Shown: positions 1 to 7,340, counted from the first letter of the stretch. The stretch: DNA of 64,000 nucleotides from Streptomyces microflavus (GCF_014650075.1 NZ_BMUG01000016.1:62001-126000), one strand, 5' to 3'. A program made the numbers and translations. The notes: generated from the sequence alone by a model not told the origin.

Positions 1-128
1 AGCTGGTCCCACACGGCGTGAGCGTCCGCGTGAGCGCCAACAGCCGCGGGGAGCGCGCCCTCGGTGGCAGGAGCGACCTGGGTGCCGCACCGGCCGCACG
101 GGCTGGCAGGGCTGGGCGTGGCCGTCAT
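1..128 (-). CDS. Unknown protein, N-terminal fragment (runs off the left edge)
   Basis: An ATG at 126-128 on the minus strand overlaps the stop codon of the kinase fragment next door in an ATGA arrangement, so the two were probably translationally coupled in the ancestral operon. About 42 residues are visible; they begin MTATPSPASPCGRCGTQV and contain one CxxC pair (CGRC), which may be half of a zinc ribbon. The rest lies outside the window and the family cannot be named. Confidence 0.5.
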   Translation of the reverse strand, partial: MTATPSPASPCGRCGTQVAPATEGALPAAVGAHADAHAVWDQ

Positions 129-520
129 CCGCCGGTCACCCGGCCCTGCGTGCCGCCGTCGGCATGGTCTGTGTGGTCCTGGCTGTCGGCGAACAGGACG
201 CGGTCGAAGCCTTCGCCGGAAAGGCCGGAGAGGGCTGCGGACACGTCGGCGTGCTGCCGCAGGACGACAGCGTCGGGGACTTTTCGGTTGCCGGGCCGGC
301 GGGCGTTGCGTTCCAGGCAGAGCGGGAGCGGGGTGGGCAGCACCAGAGCGACCGTGGGCATGCTGTGGTCGCGGGCGAGGTCCAGCAGTGCGCGCCGGTG
401 TGCGGCGTGCGTGCTGGTCGCGTCGATCACGCTGGTGAGTCCGCGTGCGAGGCGGGCTTTCAGCACGGTCCGGAGTGCGAGCACGGCGTCGGCGCTGGCC
501 TCCTGGCAACCGGCGTCGTC
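125..520 (-). pseudogene. AAA-type kinase, C-terminal half (gene split by insertion)
   Basis: This frame encodes the C-terminal half of a small P-loop kinase of the polynucleotide-kinase-like family: an Ala-rich helix, then GLTSVIDATSTHAAHRRALL (the strand-loop following the second acidic residue of the family) and LCLERNARRPGNR, a lid-type Arg segment. It has no Walker A of its own. The matching N-terminal half, with Walker A and the motif MVSDD, is at 6514-6687 in the same orientation. Joining the halves at the shared gacgac (DD codons) restores a continuous frame, MVSDD then AGCQEAS. The gene is therefore interrupted by the element at 521-6513. The C-terminal half has lost its start; GTG at 484 could still initiate a fragment. 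Confidence 0.75.
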
Positions 521-545
521 TTCCCTGTTGGATCAGCGTGTTGAA
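515..545. repeat. Left end of the sulfur-gene element: 6-bp target repeat and inverted end
   Basis: gtcgtc at 515-520 is repeated at 6514-6519 and looks like a target-site duplication. The element begins ttccctgt and carries agcgtgttgaa at 535-545, which matches in inverted orientation 6488-6498 near the right end. Confidence 0.6.
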
Positions 546-970
546 GCGGATCGAGCAACGGTGGGGTCGCGCCTGAGTGGCGTACGTGCTGGGTGCCGCG
601 GGACCGGATTGTGGAGGCGGGGCGCTTGCCGGTACTGCGGGGCTTGGAGGATCTGGCCGAGTGGGAGGAGTGTGCCGCGCCTGGGTGGGGCGTAGGGCCC
701 CGAGTCTCTGTACGGCACGTCGAAGATTGCGGCCATTACAGAGGGCGGACAGCATTCAGGGCATCGCCGCGGCAGCACATGCCGCCGCGGCGGTGATGCA
801 GGCGATCGGAACCTATCGCCTTCATGGCCAGTGCGCTCCGGCGGGAGGTGTCCCGTGCCGCCGTTCGACCTACCCAGCGTGCGCGGGTGGAGGACAAGTG
901 ATGTGGTGAAGAGCTGTCAACCGGGTACCCGCCCGGGTACCCAGTCGCCGGCCCATCAGAAGGTAGCGGG
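546..970. other. No gene recognised; left flank of element with one operator
   Basis: Several short frames cross this stretch but none has a recognisable domain, ribosome-binding site or convincing product. It may hold decayed sequence from the end of the mobile element. The only clear site is the inverted repeat at 926-939. Confidence 0.5.
926..939. promoter_or_regulatory. Predicted CsoR/CstR-type operator upstream of the DUF2243 gene
   Basis: TACCCGCCCGGGTA is a 14-bp inverted repeat lying 31 bp before the start at 971. It shares the form TACCCNNNNGGGTA and the exact length with the sites at 2904, 2940 and 5813, all inside the sulfur element that encodes a CsoR-family repressor. Confidence 0.65.
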
Positions 971-1543
971 ATGTCGAGCAGTGTGAGTGCGGAGCGTCAG
1001 GGCGCGATGGCGGGTGAGCGGCCTCGGAGTCTGCAGCTGCCGGGGATCATCCTCGGTGTGGGTCTGGGTGGCTTCGTGGACGGGATTCTGCTGCATCAGC
1101 TGTTGCAGTGGCATCACATGCTGACCAGCACCAATCACGACCGGATCGGGGTGAAGTACTACCCGGCGAACACTGTCTCCGGGCTGGAGATGAACACGGT
1201 GTGGGACGGGATCTTCCACGCGATCTGCTGGGTGGCGGTCCTCGCCGGTCTGGCGATCTTGTACGCGCGGGTGACGCACCACCGGCGCCGGGTGTGGACG
1301 TCTGCGGCCCTGTGGGGCTGGATCCTGGTCGGCTGGGGCCTGTTCAACCTCGTCGAGGGCGTCCTCGACCACCACATCCTGGGGATCCACCACGTCTACG
1401 CCGGCGACCAGCAGATCTGGTGGGACCTGGGCTTCCTGCTGCTGGGCGCCCTGCTGGTCGCGGGGGGCTGGCTGATCCAGCGCCGGGCCAAGCCCTTCAA
1501 CCCCGAGGGTGACGGGCCGGTGCGGGAGGCGCGGCGGGCATGA
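971..1543 (+). CDS. DUF2243 family membrane protein
   Basis: A 190-residue protein with about four hydrophobic segments. The first, around residues 20-40, contains GIILGVGLGGFVDGILLHQ; the conserved DGILLHQLLQWHHM, the GLFNLVEGVLDHH segment and the many histidines are characteristic of DUF2243, a family of unknown function often found with copper or sulfur accessory genes. Its stop overlaps the start of the CtaG-like gene by ATGA, so the two form one transcription unit. A TACCC/GGGTA inverted repeat upstream suggests control by the repressor encoded at 5513-5791. The His-rich membrane segments hint at a metal or redox role, but this is inference. Confidence 0.8.
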   Translation: MSSSVSAERQGAMAGERPRSLQLPGIILGVGLGGFVDGILLHQLLQWHHMLTSTNHDRIGVKYYPANTVSGLEMNTVWDGIFHAICWVAVLAGLAILYARVTHHRRRVWTSAALWGWILVGWGLFNLVEGVLDHHILGIHHVYAGDQQIWWDLGFLLLGALLVAGGWLIQRRAKPFNPEGDGPVREARRA

Positions 1544-2379
1544 CCGGGCATCCGGCACATCATCATCAGGAGGCCGGCGGCGTGCCGCTGGAGGTTCTGC
1601 TACCGGGGGTGTTCGTCGTGCTCCTGGCCGCGGGCTATGTGCTGCTGGCGGGCCGCGCGCGGCGGCGCAATGCGCAGGCCGGGTGGAGCCGGTGGCGCAC
1701 CGGATGGTTCCTGGCCGGGTCCGCGCTGCTGGTGGCCGGCCTGCTGCCCCCGGTCGCGCCGTGGGCGCACGGCGACTTCCGCGGCCACATGCTCCAGCAC
1801 CTGCTGATCGGCATGTACGCGCCGCTGGGCCTGGTGCTGGGTGCGCCCGTCACGCTGCTGCTGCGCAACCTTCCCACCGAACAGGGGCGGCATCTGACCG
1901 GCCTGGTGCAGAGCAAGCCGGTGCACGCGCTGGCTAACCCGGTCACCGCGCTGATGCTCAGCGTCGGCACCCTGGGGCTGCTGTACTTCACGCCGCTGTA
2001 CAACACCATGTCGGGGAACACGGGGCTGCACTGGCTGCTGCACGTCCACTTCCTGCTCGCGGGGTGCCTGTTCGCCTACGTCATCGCCGGCCCCGACCCG
2101 GCCCCCGCCCGGCCCAGCGTTCCGGTGCGGCTGGGGGTGCTGGGCGTGGCGATCGCCGCGCACGCGGTGATCTCCCAGCTCATGTACGGCGGCTTCGGCA
2201 TCAACATCCACGCCCCCGTTGACCAGGTCCAGGGCGGCGCGCAGATCATGTACTACGGCGGCGACATCGCCGAGCTGCTCCTGGCCGGCGCCCTGGTGGC
2301 GACCTGGCGCCCGCAGCCCGGCTCCCGCCGGGCCTCGCGTACGACGCGCCAGCCGGAGGCGCGGCCCGCGGTGCTGTAG
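1540..2379 (+). CDS. Cytochrome c oxidase assembly factor CtaG-like membrane protein
   Basis: A 279-residue, seven-or-so-helix membrane protein. It carries the family hallmarks HGDFRGHMLQHLLIGMYAPLG (around residues 75-95), LHWLLHVHFLLAGCLFAY and a C-terminal ISQLMYGGFG...DVQ-like stretch, with histidines at the membrane face as in caa3-type CtaG copper-insertion factors. It overlaps the DUF2243 gene and lies within the sulfur/metal detoxification element. In this setting it may help protect or assemble a terminal oxidase under sulfide stress, since sulfide poisons haem-copper oxidases; that role is inferred from context. Confidence 0.8.
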   Translation: MTGHPAHHHQEAGGVPLEVLLPGVFVVLLAAGYVLLAGRARRRNAQAGWSRWRTGWFLAGSALLVAGLLPPVAPWAHGDFRGHMLQHLLIGMYAPLGLVLGAPVTLLLRNLPTEQGRHLTGLVQSKPVHALANPVTALMLSVGTLGLLYFTPLYNTMSGNTGLHWLLHVHFLLAGCLFAYVIAGPDPAPARPSVPVRLGVLGVAIAAHAVISQLMYGGFGINIHAPVDQVQGGAQIMYYGGDIAELLLAGALVATWRPQPGSRRASRTTRQPEARPAVL

Positions 2380-2416
2380 GCCGCTGGCCCTGAGCGGCGG
2401 CTCCACTCGCCTTGTG

Positions 2417-2815
2417 CTATTCGTTGCCGTCGGTGAGTGCGGACAGGGCGGCGTCCAGTCGGCGGGTGGCTTCCTGGGCGACGGGCTTGAGGGCGTCCTG
2501 GCCGGTCAGGGTGACCATGGTGGTGGGGTCGAGGGCCTGGACGGCGATGCGGTCGCCGTCGGTGCGGACGACTACGTTGCAGGGCAGCAGCAGGCCGATG
2601 GAGCGGTCCGCCTCGATTGCCTGGTGGGCCAGGGGCGGGTTGCAGGCGCCAAGGATCAGGTAGTCCTCCATCTCGTGGCCCAGCTTCTCCTTCAATGTGG
2701 CCTGCACGTCGATCTCGGTGAGGATCCCGAAGCCCTGTTCGGCCAGTGCTTCGCGTACGGCGGTCACGGTCTGTGCGAAGTCGCCGTCCACGTGCACGGT
2801 GCGGCTGTAGGTCAT
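2417..2815 (-). CDS. DUF302 family protein
   Basis: A 132-residue soluble protein. TVHVDGDFAQTVTAVREALAEQGFGILTEIDV, then the core EDYLILGACNPPLAHQAI and LLLPCNVVVR, match DUF302, a compact alpha/beta fold of unknown function common in redox and sulfur clusters. Two cysteines lie in the conserved ACNPP and PCNV positions. It is transcribed divergently from the persulfide dioxygenase gene, and the operators at 2904 and 2940 lie in the shared promoter region, so both probably respond to the same repressor. Confidence 0.8.
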   Translation of the reverse strand: MTYSRTVHVDGDFAQTVTAVREALAEQGFGILTEIDVQATLKEKLGHEMEDYLILGACNPPLAHQAIEADRSIGLLLPCNVVVRTDGDRIAVQALDPTTMVTLTGQDALKPVAQEATRRLDAALSALTDGNE

Positions 2816-2903
2816 GGCCGTTGTTCTCCTTCTTGTCGTCCGGTGCGCTGATGCGCCTGGTGCCCGGCGGGTACCCGATCGGGACAGCCTCCGACCTGAA
2901 ATA

Positions 2904-2917
2904 TACCCCCGGGGGTA
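2904..2917. promoter_or_regulatory. Predicted CsoR/CstR-type operator, divergent promoter (site 1)
   Basis: TACCCCCGGGGGTA is a perfect 14-bp palindrome between the DUF302 gene (minus) and the persulfide dioxygenase gene (plus). It resembles the GC-tract palindromes bound by CsoR/CstR repressors. Confidence 0.7.
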
Positions 2918-2939
2918 CTGGTGTTACGGTGGATACAGA

Positions 2940-2953
2940 TACCCCCCCGGGTA
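2940..2953. promoter_or_regulatory. Predicted CsoR/CstR-type operator, divergent promoter (site 2)
   Basis: TACCCCCCCGGGTA has the same half-sites and 14-bp length as the palindrome 36 bp upstream. It lies 24 bp before the start codon at 2978, where bound repressor would block the promoter or initiation. Confidence 0.6.
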
Positions 2954-2977
2954 ATTTCCATCCGTTAGGAGTACCGC

Positions 2978-4342
2978 GTGTTCTTCGTTGACACCATCGA
3001 GCTGGAAGGTCTCGGCAACCGCAGCTACCTGGCCGGCGGCGAGAGCGCCGCGGTGGCGGTGGACCCGCCGCGCGACATCGACCAGGTCCTGGCGGCAGCC
3101 GCCAGGCGCGGAGTGCGGATCTCCCACGTGGTGGAGACCCACATCCACAACGACTACGTCACCGGCGGACTCGAACTCGCCCGGATCACCGGAGCCCACT
3201 ACCTCGTGCCGGCCGGCGCGAACGTCACCTTCGCCCGCGTCCCCGTCGCCGACGGCGACCGTGTGGACATCGACCCCGGCAGCGGGGTGAGCCTGACCGC
3301 GATCGCGACGCCGGGCCACACCCCGCACCACACCTCCTACGCGCTGCGCGAGGCGGGGCGGGCGGTGGTCGTCTTCACCGGCGGGTCGCTGCTGATCGGC
3401 ACCGTGGGACGCCCGGACCTGGTCGAGCCGCGGCTGACCGAACAGCTGGCCCGCGCCCAGCACGCCTCCGCCCACCGGCTGGCCGCCGATCTGCCCGACG
3501 AGACGGCGGTGCTGCCCACGCACGGCTTCGGCAGCTTCTGCTCCTCGGCCCAGTCCGAGGGCGAGGAGACCACCATCGGCAAGGAGAAGAGCGCGAACAC
3601 CGCGCTCACCGTCGATGTGGACACCTTCGTCGCGGACCTGCTGGCCGGGCTGGAGGTCGTGCCCGCCTACTACACGCACATGGGACCTGCGAACGCCGAG
3701 GGCCCCGCTCCGCTCGATCTGACTCCGCCCGCCCTCGCGGACGCCGAGGAGATCGCTGCCCGCCTCGCGGCCGGCGAGTGGGTCGTCGATCTGCGCAACC
3801 GTGTCGCGTTCGCCGAGGGACACGTGGCCGGGTCGTTCAACTTCGAGGCCGACGGGAAGCTCGCCACCTACCTCGCCTGGATGATCCCGTGGGGCAAGCC
3901 CGTCACCCTGCTCGCGGAGACGGCCGAGCAGCTCGCCGACGCCCAGCGCGAACTGATCCGGGTGGGCATCGACCGCCCAGCCGCCGCCGCCACCGGCACC
4001 CCCGACAATTGGCTGCCCGCCGGACAGGCCCCGGCCTCCTTCCCCCGCTCCACCTTCGCCGGGCTCGCCGCACAGGGCACCGCTGACCTGGTGGTGCTGG
4101 ACGTGCGCCGGAACTCCGAGCGGGCCAAGGGGTGGATCACCGGCTCGGTGCACATCCCCATCCACGAGCTCCACGGCCGCCTGGCGGAGGTGCCGCCGGG
4201 GACGGTGTGGGTGCACTGCGCCGGCGGCATGCGCGCCGCGATCGCCGCGTCCCTGCTGGACGCCTCCGGCCGCGACGTCGTCGCCGTCGACGACGGCTTC
4301 GACGCCGCCAGCGACGCCGGCCTGCCCCTGACCACCGGCTGA
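2978..4342 (+). CDS. CstB-like persulfide dioxygenase-rhodanese fusion
   Basis: A 454-residue fusion. Residues 1-230 are a metallo-beta-lactamase fold of the ETHE1/persulfide dioxygenase type: ETHIHNDYVTGG (H55, H57, D59) and TPGHTPHH supply iron ligands. Residues ~250-345 form a rhodanese-like domain without a catalytic cysteine, and residues ~355-450 form a second rhodanese domain with DVRRNSE and an active-site cysteine near residue 414 in VWVHCAGGMR. Such fusions oxidise low-molecular-weight persulfide to sulfite or thiosulfate. The GTG start at 2978 has a clear AGGAG six bases upstream. It heads a run with the next rhodanese and the exporter, under two predicted operators. Confidence 0.88.
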   Translation: MFFVDTIELEGLGNRSYLAGGESAAVAVDPPRDIDQVLAAAARRGVRISHVVETHIHNDYVTGGLELARITGAHYLVPAGANVTFARVPVADGDRVDIDPGSGVSLTAIATPGHTPHHTSYALREAGRAVVVFTGGSLLIGTVGRPDLVEPRLTEQLARAQHASAHRLAADLPDETAVLPTHGFGSFCSSAQSEGEETTIGKEKSANTALTVDVDTFVADLLAGLEVVPAYYTHMGPANAEGPAPLDLTPPALADAEEIAARLAAGEWVVDLRNRVAFAEGHVAGSFNFEADGKLATYLAWMIPWGKPVTLLAETAEQLADAQRELIRVGIDRPAAAATGTPDNWLPAGQAPASFPRSTFAGLAAQGTADLVVLDVRRNSERAKGWITGSVHIPIHELHGRLAEVPPGTVWVHCAGGMRAAIAASLLDASGRDVVAVDDGFDAASDAGLPLTTG

Positions 4343-4382
4343 CACCCGCCCACCGCACCAGTAAGGAGAGGGGAGAACACTG

Positions 4383-4748
4383 ATGTTCCTCTTCCACCGC
4401 AGCCGGCCCCGCGTCAGCGTGCACCAGGCCCGCAGCCGCACCAGCGGCGACATGCCGGACGCGATCCTGCTCGACGTCCGCGAGAGGCCCGAGTGGAACG
4501 CGGGCCACGCCCCCGGCGCCGTCCACGTACCCCTGTCGAAGCTAGTGACCGGCGCCGGCCTGCCGGCCGAAGCCACGGGCCGGCCGCTGGTGGTGATCTG
4601 CCGCAGCGGGCACCGCTCCCAGCAGGCCGCGAAACTCCTCAACCAGCACGGAGCGCAGGCGGTCGACGTCAAGGGCGGTATGAACGCGTGGGCCGCCGCC
4701 GGACACCCGGTGCTCGACGAACGCGGGAACCAAGGCCAGATAGCGTGA
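4383..4748 (+). CDS. Rhodanese-like sulfurtransferase
   Basis: A 121-residue single-domain rhodanese. AILLDVRERPEWNAGHAPGA and the active-site loop VICRSGHRS (Cys73) are typical of this fold, which carries sulfane sulfur as a cysteine persulfide. The ATG follows GGAGAGGGGAGAACACTG. Its stop overlaps the GTG of the exporter gene, so the two are coupled. It probably passes persulfide sulfur within the detoxification pathway of the neighbouring dioxygenase. Confidence 0.88.
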   Translation: MFLFHRSRPRVSVHQARSRTSGDMPDAILLDVRERPEWNAGHAPGAVHVPLSKLVTGAGLPAEATGRPLVVICRSGHRSQQAAKLLNQHGAQAVDVKGGMNAWAAAGHPVLDERGNQGQIA

Positions 4749-5488
4749 CCGCACTCGTACTCGCCCTCATCGCCGGGGCCGTCGTCGGCCTCGCCCTCGG
4801 AGCCCTGGGCGGTGGCGGCAGCGTCCTGGCCGTGCCCGCCCTGATCTACCTGCTCGGCTTCTCCCCGTCCGCGGCCACCACCGCCAGCCTGATCATCGTG
4901 GCCGCCACCTCCGCCACCGCCCTGTACGCCCACGCACGCGACGGCCACGTCGCCTGGAAAGCCGGATCGCTCTTCGCGGCCGCGGGCATCATCCCCGCCT
5001 ACCTCGCCGGCGCGGCCGCCGGACGGGTGCCGGAAGCGGTGCTGACCGTCGCGTTCTCGGTGATCGCGGCGCTGGCGGCTGTGCGGATGTTCCGTCCGTC
5101 TGCATCGAGGCCGCCGGAGCGGATACGGCCCGGCAAGGCGGCCGGGGCAGGCGCCGGGCTCGGCGCGGTGACCGGCTTCCTCGGCGTCGGCGGAGGGTTC
5201 CTCGCAGTCCCGGCCCTGGTGAGCGTCCTCGGCCTGACCATGCGGCGGGCGGTCGGCACCAGCCTGCTCGTCATCACCGTCAACTCACTCGCCGCCCTGA
5301 CCGCCCGCACCGGAACCGGCGGCGGCCTGGACTGGGCGCTGATCGGGCCGTTCACCGGGGCGGCGATCCTCGGCGCCTGGGACGGCAAACGCCTCAGCAG
5401 CAAGGTCTCCGGCAACAGCCTGCAAAAGGTCTTCGCCGGGGTGCTGCTGGCGGTGGCCGTGTTCATGCTGATCGACGTGATCGCATGA
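4745..5488 (+). CDS. TauE/SafE family sulfite/anion exporter
   Basis: A 247-residue membrane protein with about eight helices in two inverted halves. The repeated glycine motifs LGALGGGGSVLAVPALIYLLG (first half) and LGVGGGFLAVPALVSVLG (second half) define TauE/SafE (PF01925). The GTG at 4745 overlaps the preceding rhodanese stop in GTGA; longer upstream frames read through the rhodanese gene and were not used. Placed after a persulfide dioxygenase, it most likely exports sulfite or thiosulfate, the products of persulfide oxidation. Confidence 0.85.
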   Translation: MTALVLALIAGAVVGLALGALGGGGSVLAVPALIYLLGFSPSAATTASLIIVAATSATALYAHARDGHVAWKAGSLFAAAGIIPAYLAGAAAGRVPEAVLTVAFSVIAALAAVRMFRPSASRPPERIRPGKAAGAGAGLGAVTGFLGVGGGFLAVPALVSVLGLTMRRAVGTSLLVITVNSLAALTARTGTGGGLDWALIGPFTGAAILGAWDGKRLSSKVSGNSLQKVFAGVLLAVAVFMLIDVIA

Positions 5489-5512
5489 ACAACACGGCCA
5501 CCGCGGTCCGGC

Positions 5513-5791
5513 TCAGGCCAGGGACAGGAACAGCTTCTCCAGCCTCGCCCGCATCTGATCCCGGTCACCGGCCGCCTGTCCGCCCTCGGCCATGCAGTGC
5601 TGCAACCCGGTCGCGATGATCGCGAACCCGGCCCGGTCCAGCGCACGGGAGACCGCCGCGAGCTGTGTGATCACGTCCTCGCAGTCCCGGCCCTCCTCGA
5701 TCATCTTGATGATCCCCGCGATCTGGCCCTGAGCCCGCCGCAGCCGGTTCAGAACCGACTTCAGCTCGTCGGCCGCCATCTCAAGCTCCAC
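5513..5791 (-). CDS. CsoR-family repressor, CstR-like (lacks the copper-binding His)
   Basis: A 92-residue all-helical CsoR-type protein (DUF156): NRLRRAQGQIAGIIKMIEEGRDC then ITQLAAVSRALDRAG. Cys37 and Cys66 are 29 residues apart, the spacing of the sensing cysteines of CsoR (36/65) and CstR (31/60). The copper-ligand histidine of CsoR (His61) is replaced by Gly62. That pattern fits persulfide-sensing CstR, which crosslinks its two cysteines, rather than a copper sensor. GTG at 5791 is preferred because GGAGG lies just upstream; ATG at 5779 is an alternative. It is divergent from the last rhodanese gene, with a palindromic operator between them, and likely represses all units of the element. 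Confidence 0.85.
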   Translation of the reverse strand: MELEMAADELKSVLNRLRRAQGQIAGIIKMIEEGRDCEDVITQLAAVSRALDRAGFAIIATGLQHCMAEGGQAAGDRDQMRARLEKLFLSLA

Positions 5792-5812
5792 CGTCCACCT
5801 CCACAAATCAAA

Positions 5813-5826
5813 TACCCCTAGGGGTA
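5813..5826. promoter_or_regulatory. Predicted CsoR/CstR-type operator, repressor/rhodanese promoter
   Basis: TACCCCTAGGGGTA is a perfect palindrome (extended to ATACCCCTAGGGGTAT) between the divergent repressor and rhodanese genes. It probably gives autoregulation. Confidence 0.75.
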
Positions 5827-5881
5827 TCATACCGGGTCCGGAAACCCGCCCCCGGAACAGCACGGAAGGACCACCCCGCAC

Positions 5882-6448
5882 ATGACCACCCCCACCACCC
5901 TCATCCCCGCCCAGGCCGCCCCCCGCCTCGACGACTACACCGTCATTGACGTGCGCACCCCCGGTGAATACGCCTCCGGGCACCTTCCCGGCGCCCACAA
6001 CATCCCCCTCGACCACCTCCACACCGCCCTGCCCGCCCTCAAGGCAGCAGCCGCACGCGGCACCCTCCTCATGGTCTGCGCCTCCGGCAACCGCTCCACC
6101 ACCGCCTGCACCACCCTCGCCGCAGCCGACATCCCCGCCACCACCCTCACCGGCGGCACCAGCGCCTGGGCAGGCGAAGGCCACCCCCTCCACCGCCCCG
6201 ACAACGCCTCGGCTGTCTGGCCCATGGAACGCCAGGTCCGCCTCGCCGCCGGCACCCTCGTCGTCGCCGGCCTCGCCCTGGGCACCCGCTACCGGCCCGC
6301 CCGCTGGCTCTCCGCAGCCATCGGCAGCGGCCTGATCTTCTCCGCCGCCACCAACACCTGCGGCATGGCCGCCGCCCTCGCCAAACTCCCCCACAACCAG
6401 CCCCGCACCACCGACCTCCACACCACCCTGCAAGCACTGCGGGACTGA
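5882..6448 (+). CDS. Rhodanese-transmembrane protein (YgaP-like)
   Basis: A 188-residue protein. Residues 1-100 are a rhodanese domain (VIDVRTPGEYASGHLPGAHN and the loop VCASGNRS with Cys66). Residues ~115-165 hold two hydrophobic helices including GLIFSAATNTCGMAAAL, as in rhodanese-DUF2892 proteins such as YgaP. It would act as a membrane-anchored persulfide carrier, possibly feeding sulfur to or from the exporter. It is divergent from the CstR-like repressor and is the last cargo gene before the right end of the element. Confidence 0.85.
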   Translation: MTTPTTLIPAQAAPRLDDYTVIDVRTPGEYASGHLPGAHNIPLDHLHTALPALKAAAARGTLLMVCASGNRSTTACTTLAAADIPATTLTGGTSAWAGEGHPLHRPDNASAVWPMERQVRLAAGTLVVAGLALGTRYRPARWLSAAIGSGLIFSAATNTCGMAAALAKLPHNQPRTTDLHTTLQALRD

Positions 6449-6487
6449 TACGGCCGCTGCGGGAGCACCTGTAGCGCGTGTCCGAAG

Positions 6488-6519
6488 TTCAACACGCTCA
6501 ACTTGACAGAGAAGTCGTC
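6488..6519. repeat. Right end of the sulfur-gene element: inverted end and 6-bp target repeat
   Basis: ttcaacacgct at 6488-6498 is the inverted match of 535-545. The tip reads ttctctgt on the minus strand, next to gtcgtc at 6514-6519, the second copy of the target repeat. Confidence 0.6.
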
Positions 6520-6687
6520 GCTGACCATGGCCCGGAACCGGTCGAGCTCCAGGACCTGCGTCTCGGCCCACCTTCGGGCCAGGGTCGACTTGCCCGAGCC
6601 GGCCGGGCCGATCAGGCAGATAAGGGCCGGGGCGGGAATCGTCGCGTCGGCGGACAGTGCGCCGTAGAGGCGGAAGGGGTTTGGCAT
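6514..6687 (-). pseudogene. AAA-type kinase, N-terminal half (gene split by insertion)
   Basis: The ATG at 6687 follows AGGAGACCTACCAGC and opens MPNPFRLYGALS. The product has a Walker A, ICLIGPAGSGKSTLARRW (around residues 24-40), and VLELDRFRAMVSDD. After the DD codons the frame enters element sequence and continues with unrelated residues. The missing lid and C-terminal part are at 125-520. A truncated product with only the P-loop is unlikely to be an active kinase. Confidence 0.75.
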
Positions 6688-6761
6688 GCTGGTAGGTCTC
6701 CTGATCTCGCGTGCGAATGAGGGAGCGGGTGGTCGGCCCTTTGCCGATGCGCGGCCACCCG

Positions 6762-6802
6762 GCAGCCCTCGCCCCGGCCCGTGTGGCCGGTGCGAGGGCT
6801 GC
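6762..6802 (-). terminator. Hairpin terminator after the 6835-7311 gene
   Basis: An 11-bp perfect stem (gcagccctcgc/gcgagggctgc) with a 19-nt GC-rich loop lies just past the stop codon at 6835. No T-tract follows, as is common in Streptomyces. Confidence 0.6.
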
Positions 6803-6834
6803 GTCACGGGGAAGGCCGTCAGGGCCCCGGCGGC

Positions 6835-7311
6835 TCAGGCGGCCGGGATGCTGGCGCAGTCCGGGCCGACGGCGTCGCAGCTGTGCACGGCGCGGCCACT
6901 GGTGGGGCGCAGTTCCTGGAGGAGCTCCAGGAGGTCGGCCTCGTCCAGGAGGAGCGAGGGGACGTAGCCGTTCCCGCAGGTGCAGGGCACGATCAGAGTG
7001 AGGGCGTCCTGGTGGTCGGCGTCGGCGGTGATGGTGTGGTGCAGCCACAGACCGTCGCCGAGGTAGGCCGCCGCGCTGGGCTGTACCCCGTTCTCGCGCA
7101 GGGCGGGGAATCCGATCCAGGCGTCGTGGTCCACCACCTGGCTCAGGGTCTCCGGGTAGGCGGTGTGGATGTGGTCGGCGGCCGCGGTCTCCGCCACCTT
7201 GCGCTCCTCGTCCTGGACGAGACCGTTGGTGCGCTGCGCGGTGGTGGCGGCGATGTCGAACAGCAGCGCCAGCGGGGAGCCGGTGGCGGGCGGGGTGAGG
7301 GTCTCGGTCAT
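6835..7311 (-). CDS. Hypothetical protein
   Basis: A 158-residue soluble protein with no recognised family. The ATG at 7311 follows a purine-rich GGGGCGATCACACG leader. It has an acidic, Leu-rich segment, SLLLDEADLLELLQELR, near residue 125 and a cluster TLIVPCTCGNGYVPS with two cysteines, so it may bind metal or pair with small zinc proteins such as its neighbour. It follows the RRQRL-type gene on the same strand by only 29 bp, suggesting cotranscription in the conjugation region. Confidence 0.6.
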   Translation of the reverse strand: MTETLTPPATGSPLALLFDIAATTAQRTNGLVQDEERKVAETAAADHIHTAYPETLSQVVDHDAWIGFPALRENGVQPSAAAYLGDGLWLHHTITADADHQDALTLIVPCTCGNGYVPSLLLDEADLLELLQELRPTSGRAVHSCDAVGPDCASIPAA

Positions 7312-7340
7312 CGTGTGATCGCCCCTTCTCAGGCGGGTGT

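Larger units (their letters stand above)
521..6513. mobile_element. ~6 kb transposon-like element with sulfur detoxification cargo and no transposase
   Basis: The element splits a kinase gene in frame, is bounded by a 6-bp direct repeat (gtcgtc) and has imperfect inverted ends (TTCCCTGT and TTCTCTGT at the tips, then an identical 11-mer agcgtgttgaa about 15 bp in). Its cargo is DUF2243, CtaG-like, DUF302, persulfide dioxygenase-rhodanese, rhodanese, TauE exporter, CsoR/CstR-family repressor and rhodanese-TM protein. No transposase or integrase frame was recognised in it. The end structure and interrupted gene are seen directly; mobilisation in trans by a related transposase is inference. It could also be a decayed element that lost its transposase. 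Confidence 0.65.

Noticed and set aside
521..970. A transposase gene at the left end of the sulfur element
   Set aside because: The short frames there show no DDE, HTH or recombinase motif; calling a transposase would be unsupported.
2924..4948. A long minus-strand frame opposite the persulfide dioxygenase and rhodanese genes
   Set aside because: The plus-strand products are clear enzyme families; the opposite frame is Gly-rich shadow sequence.
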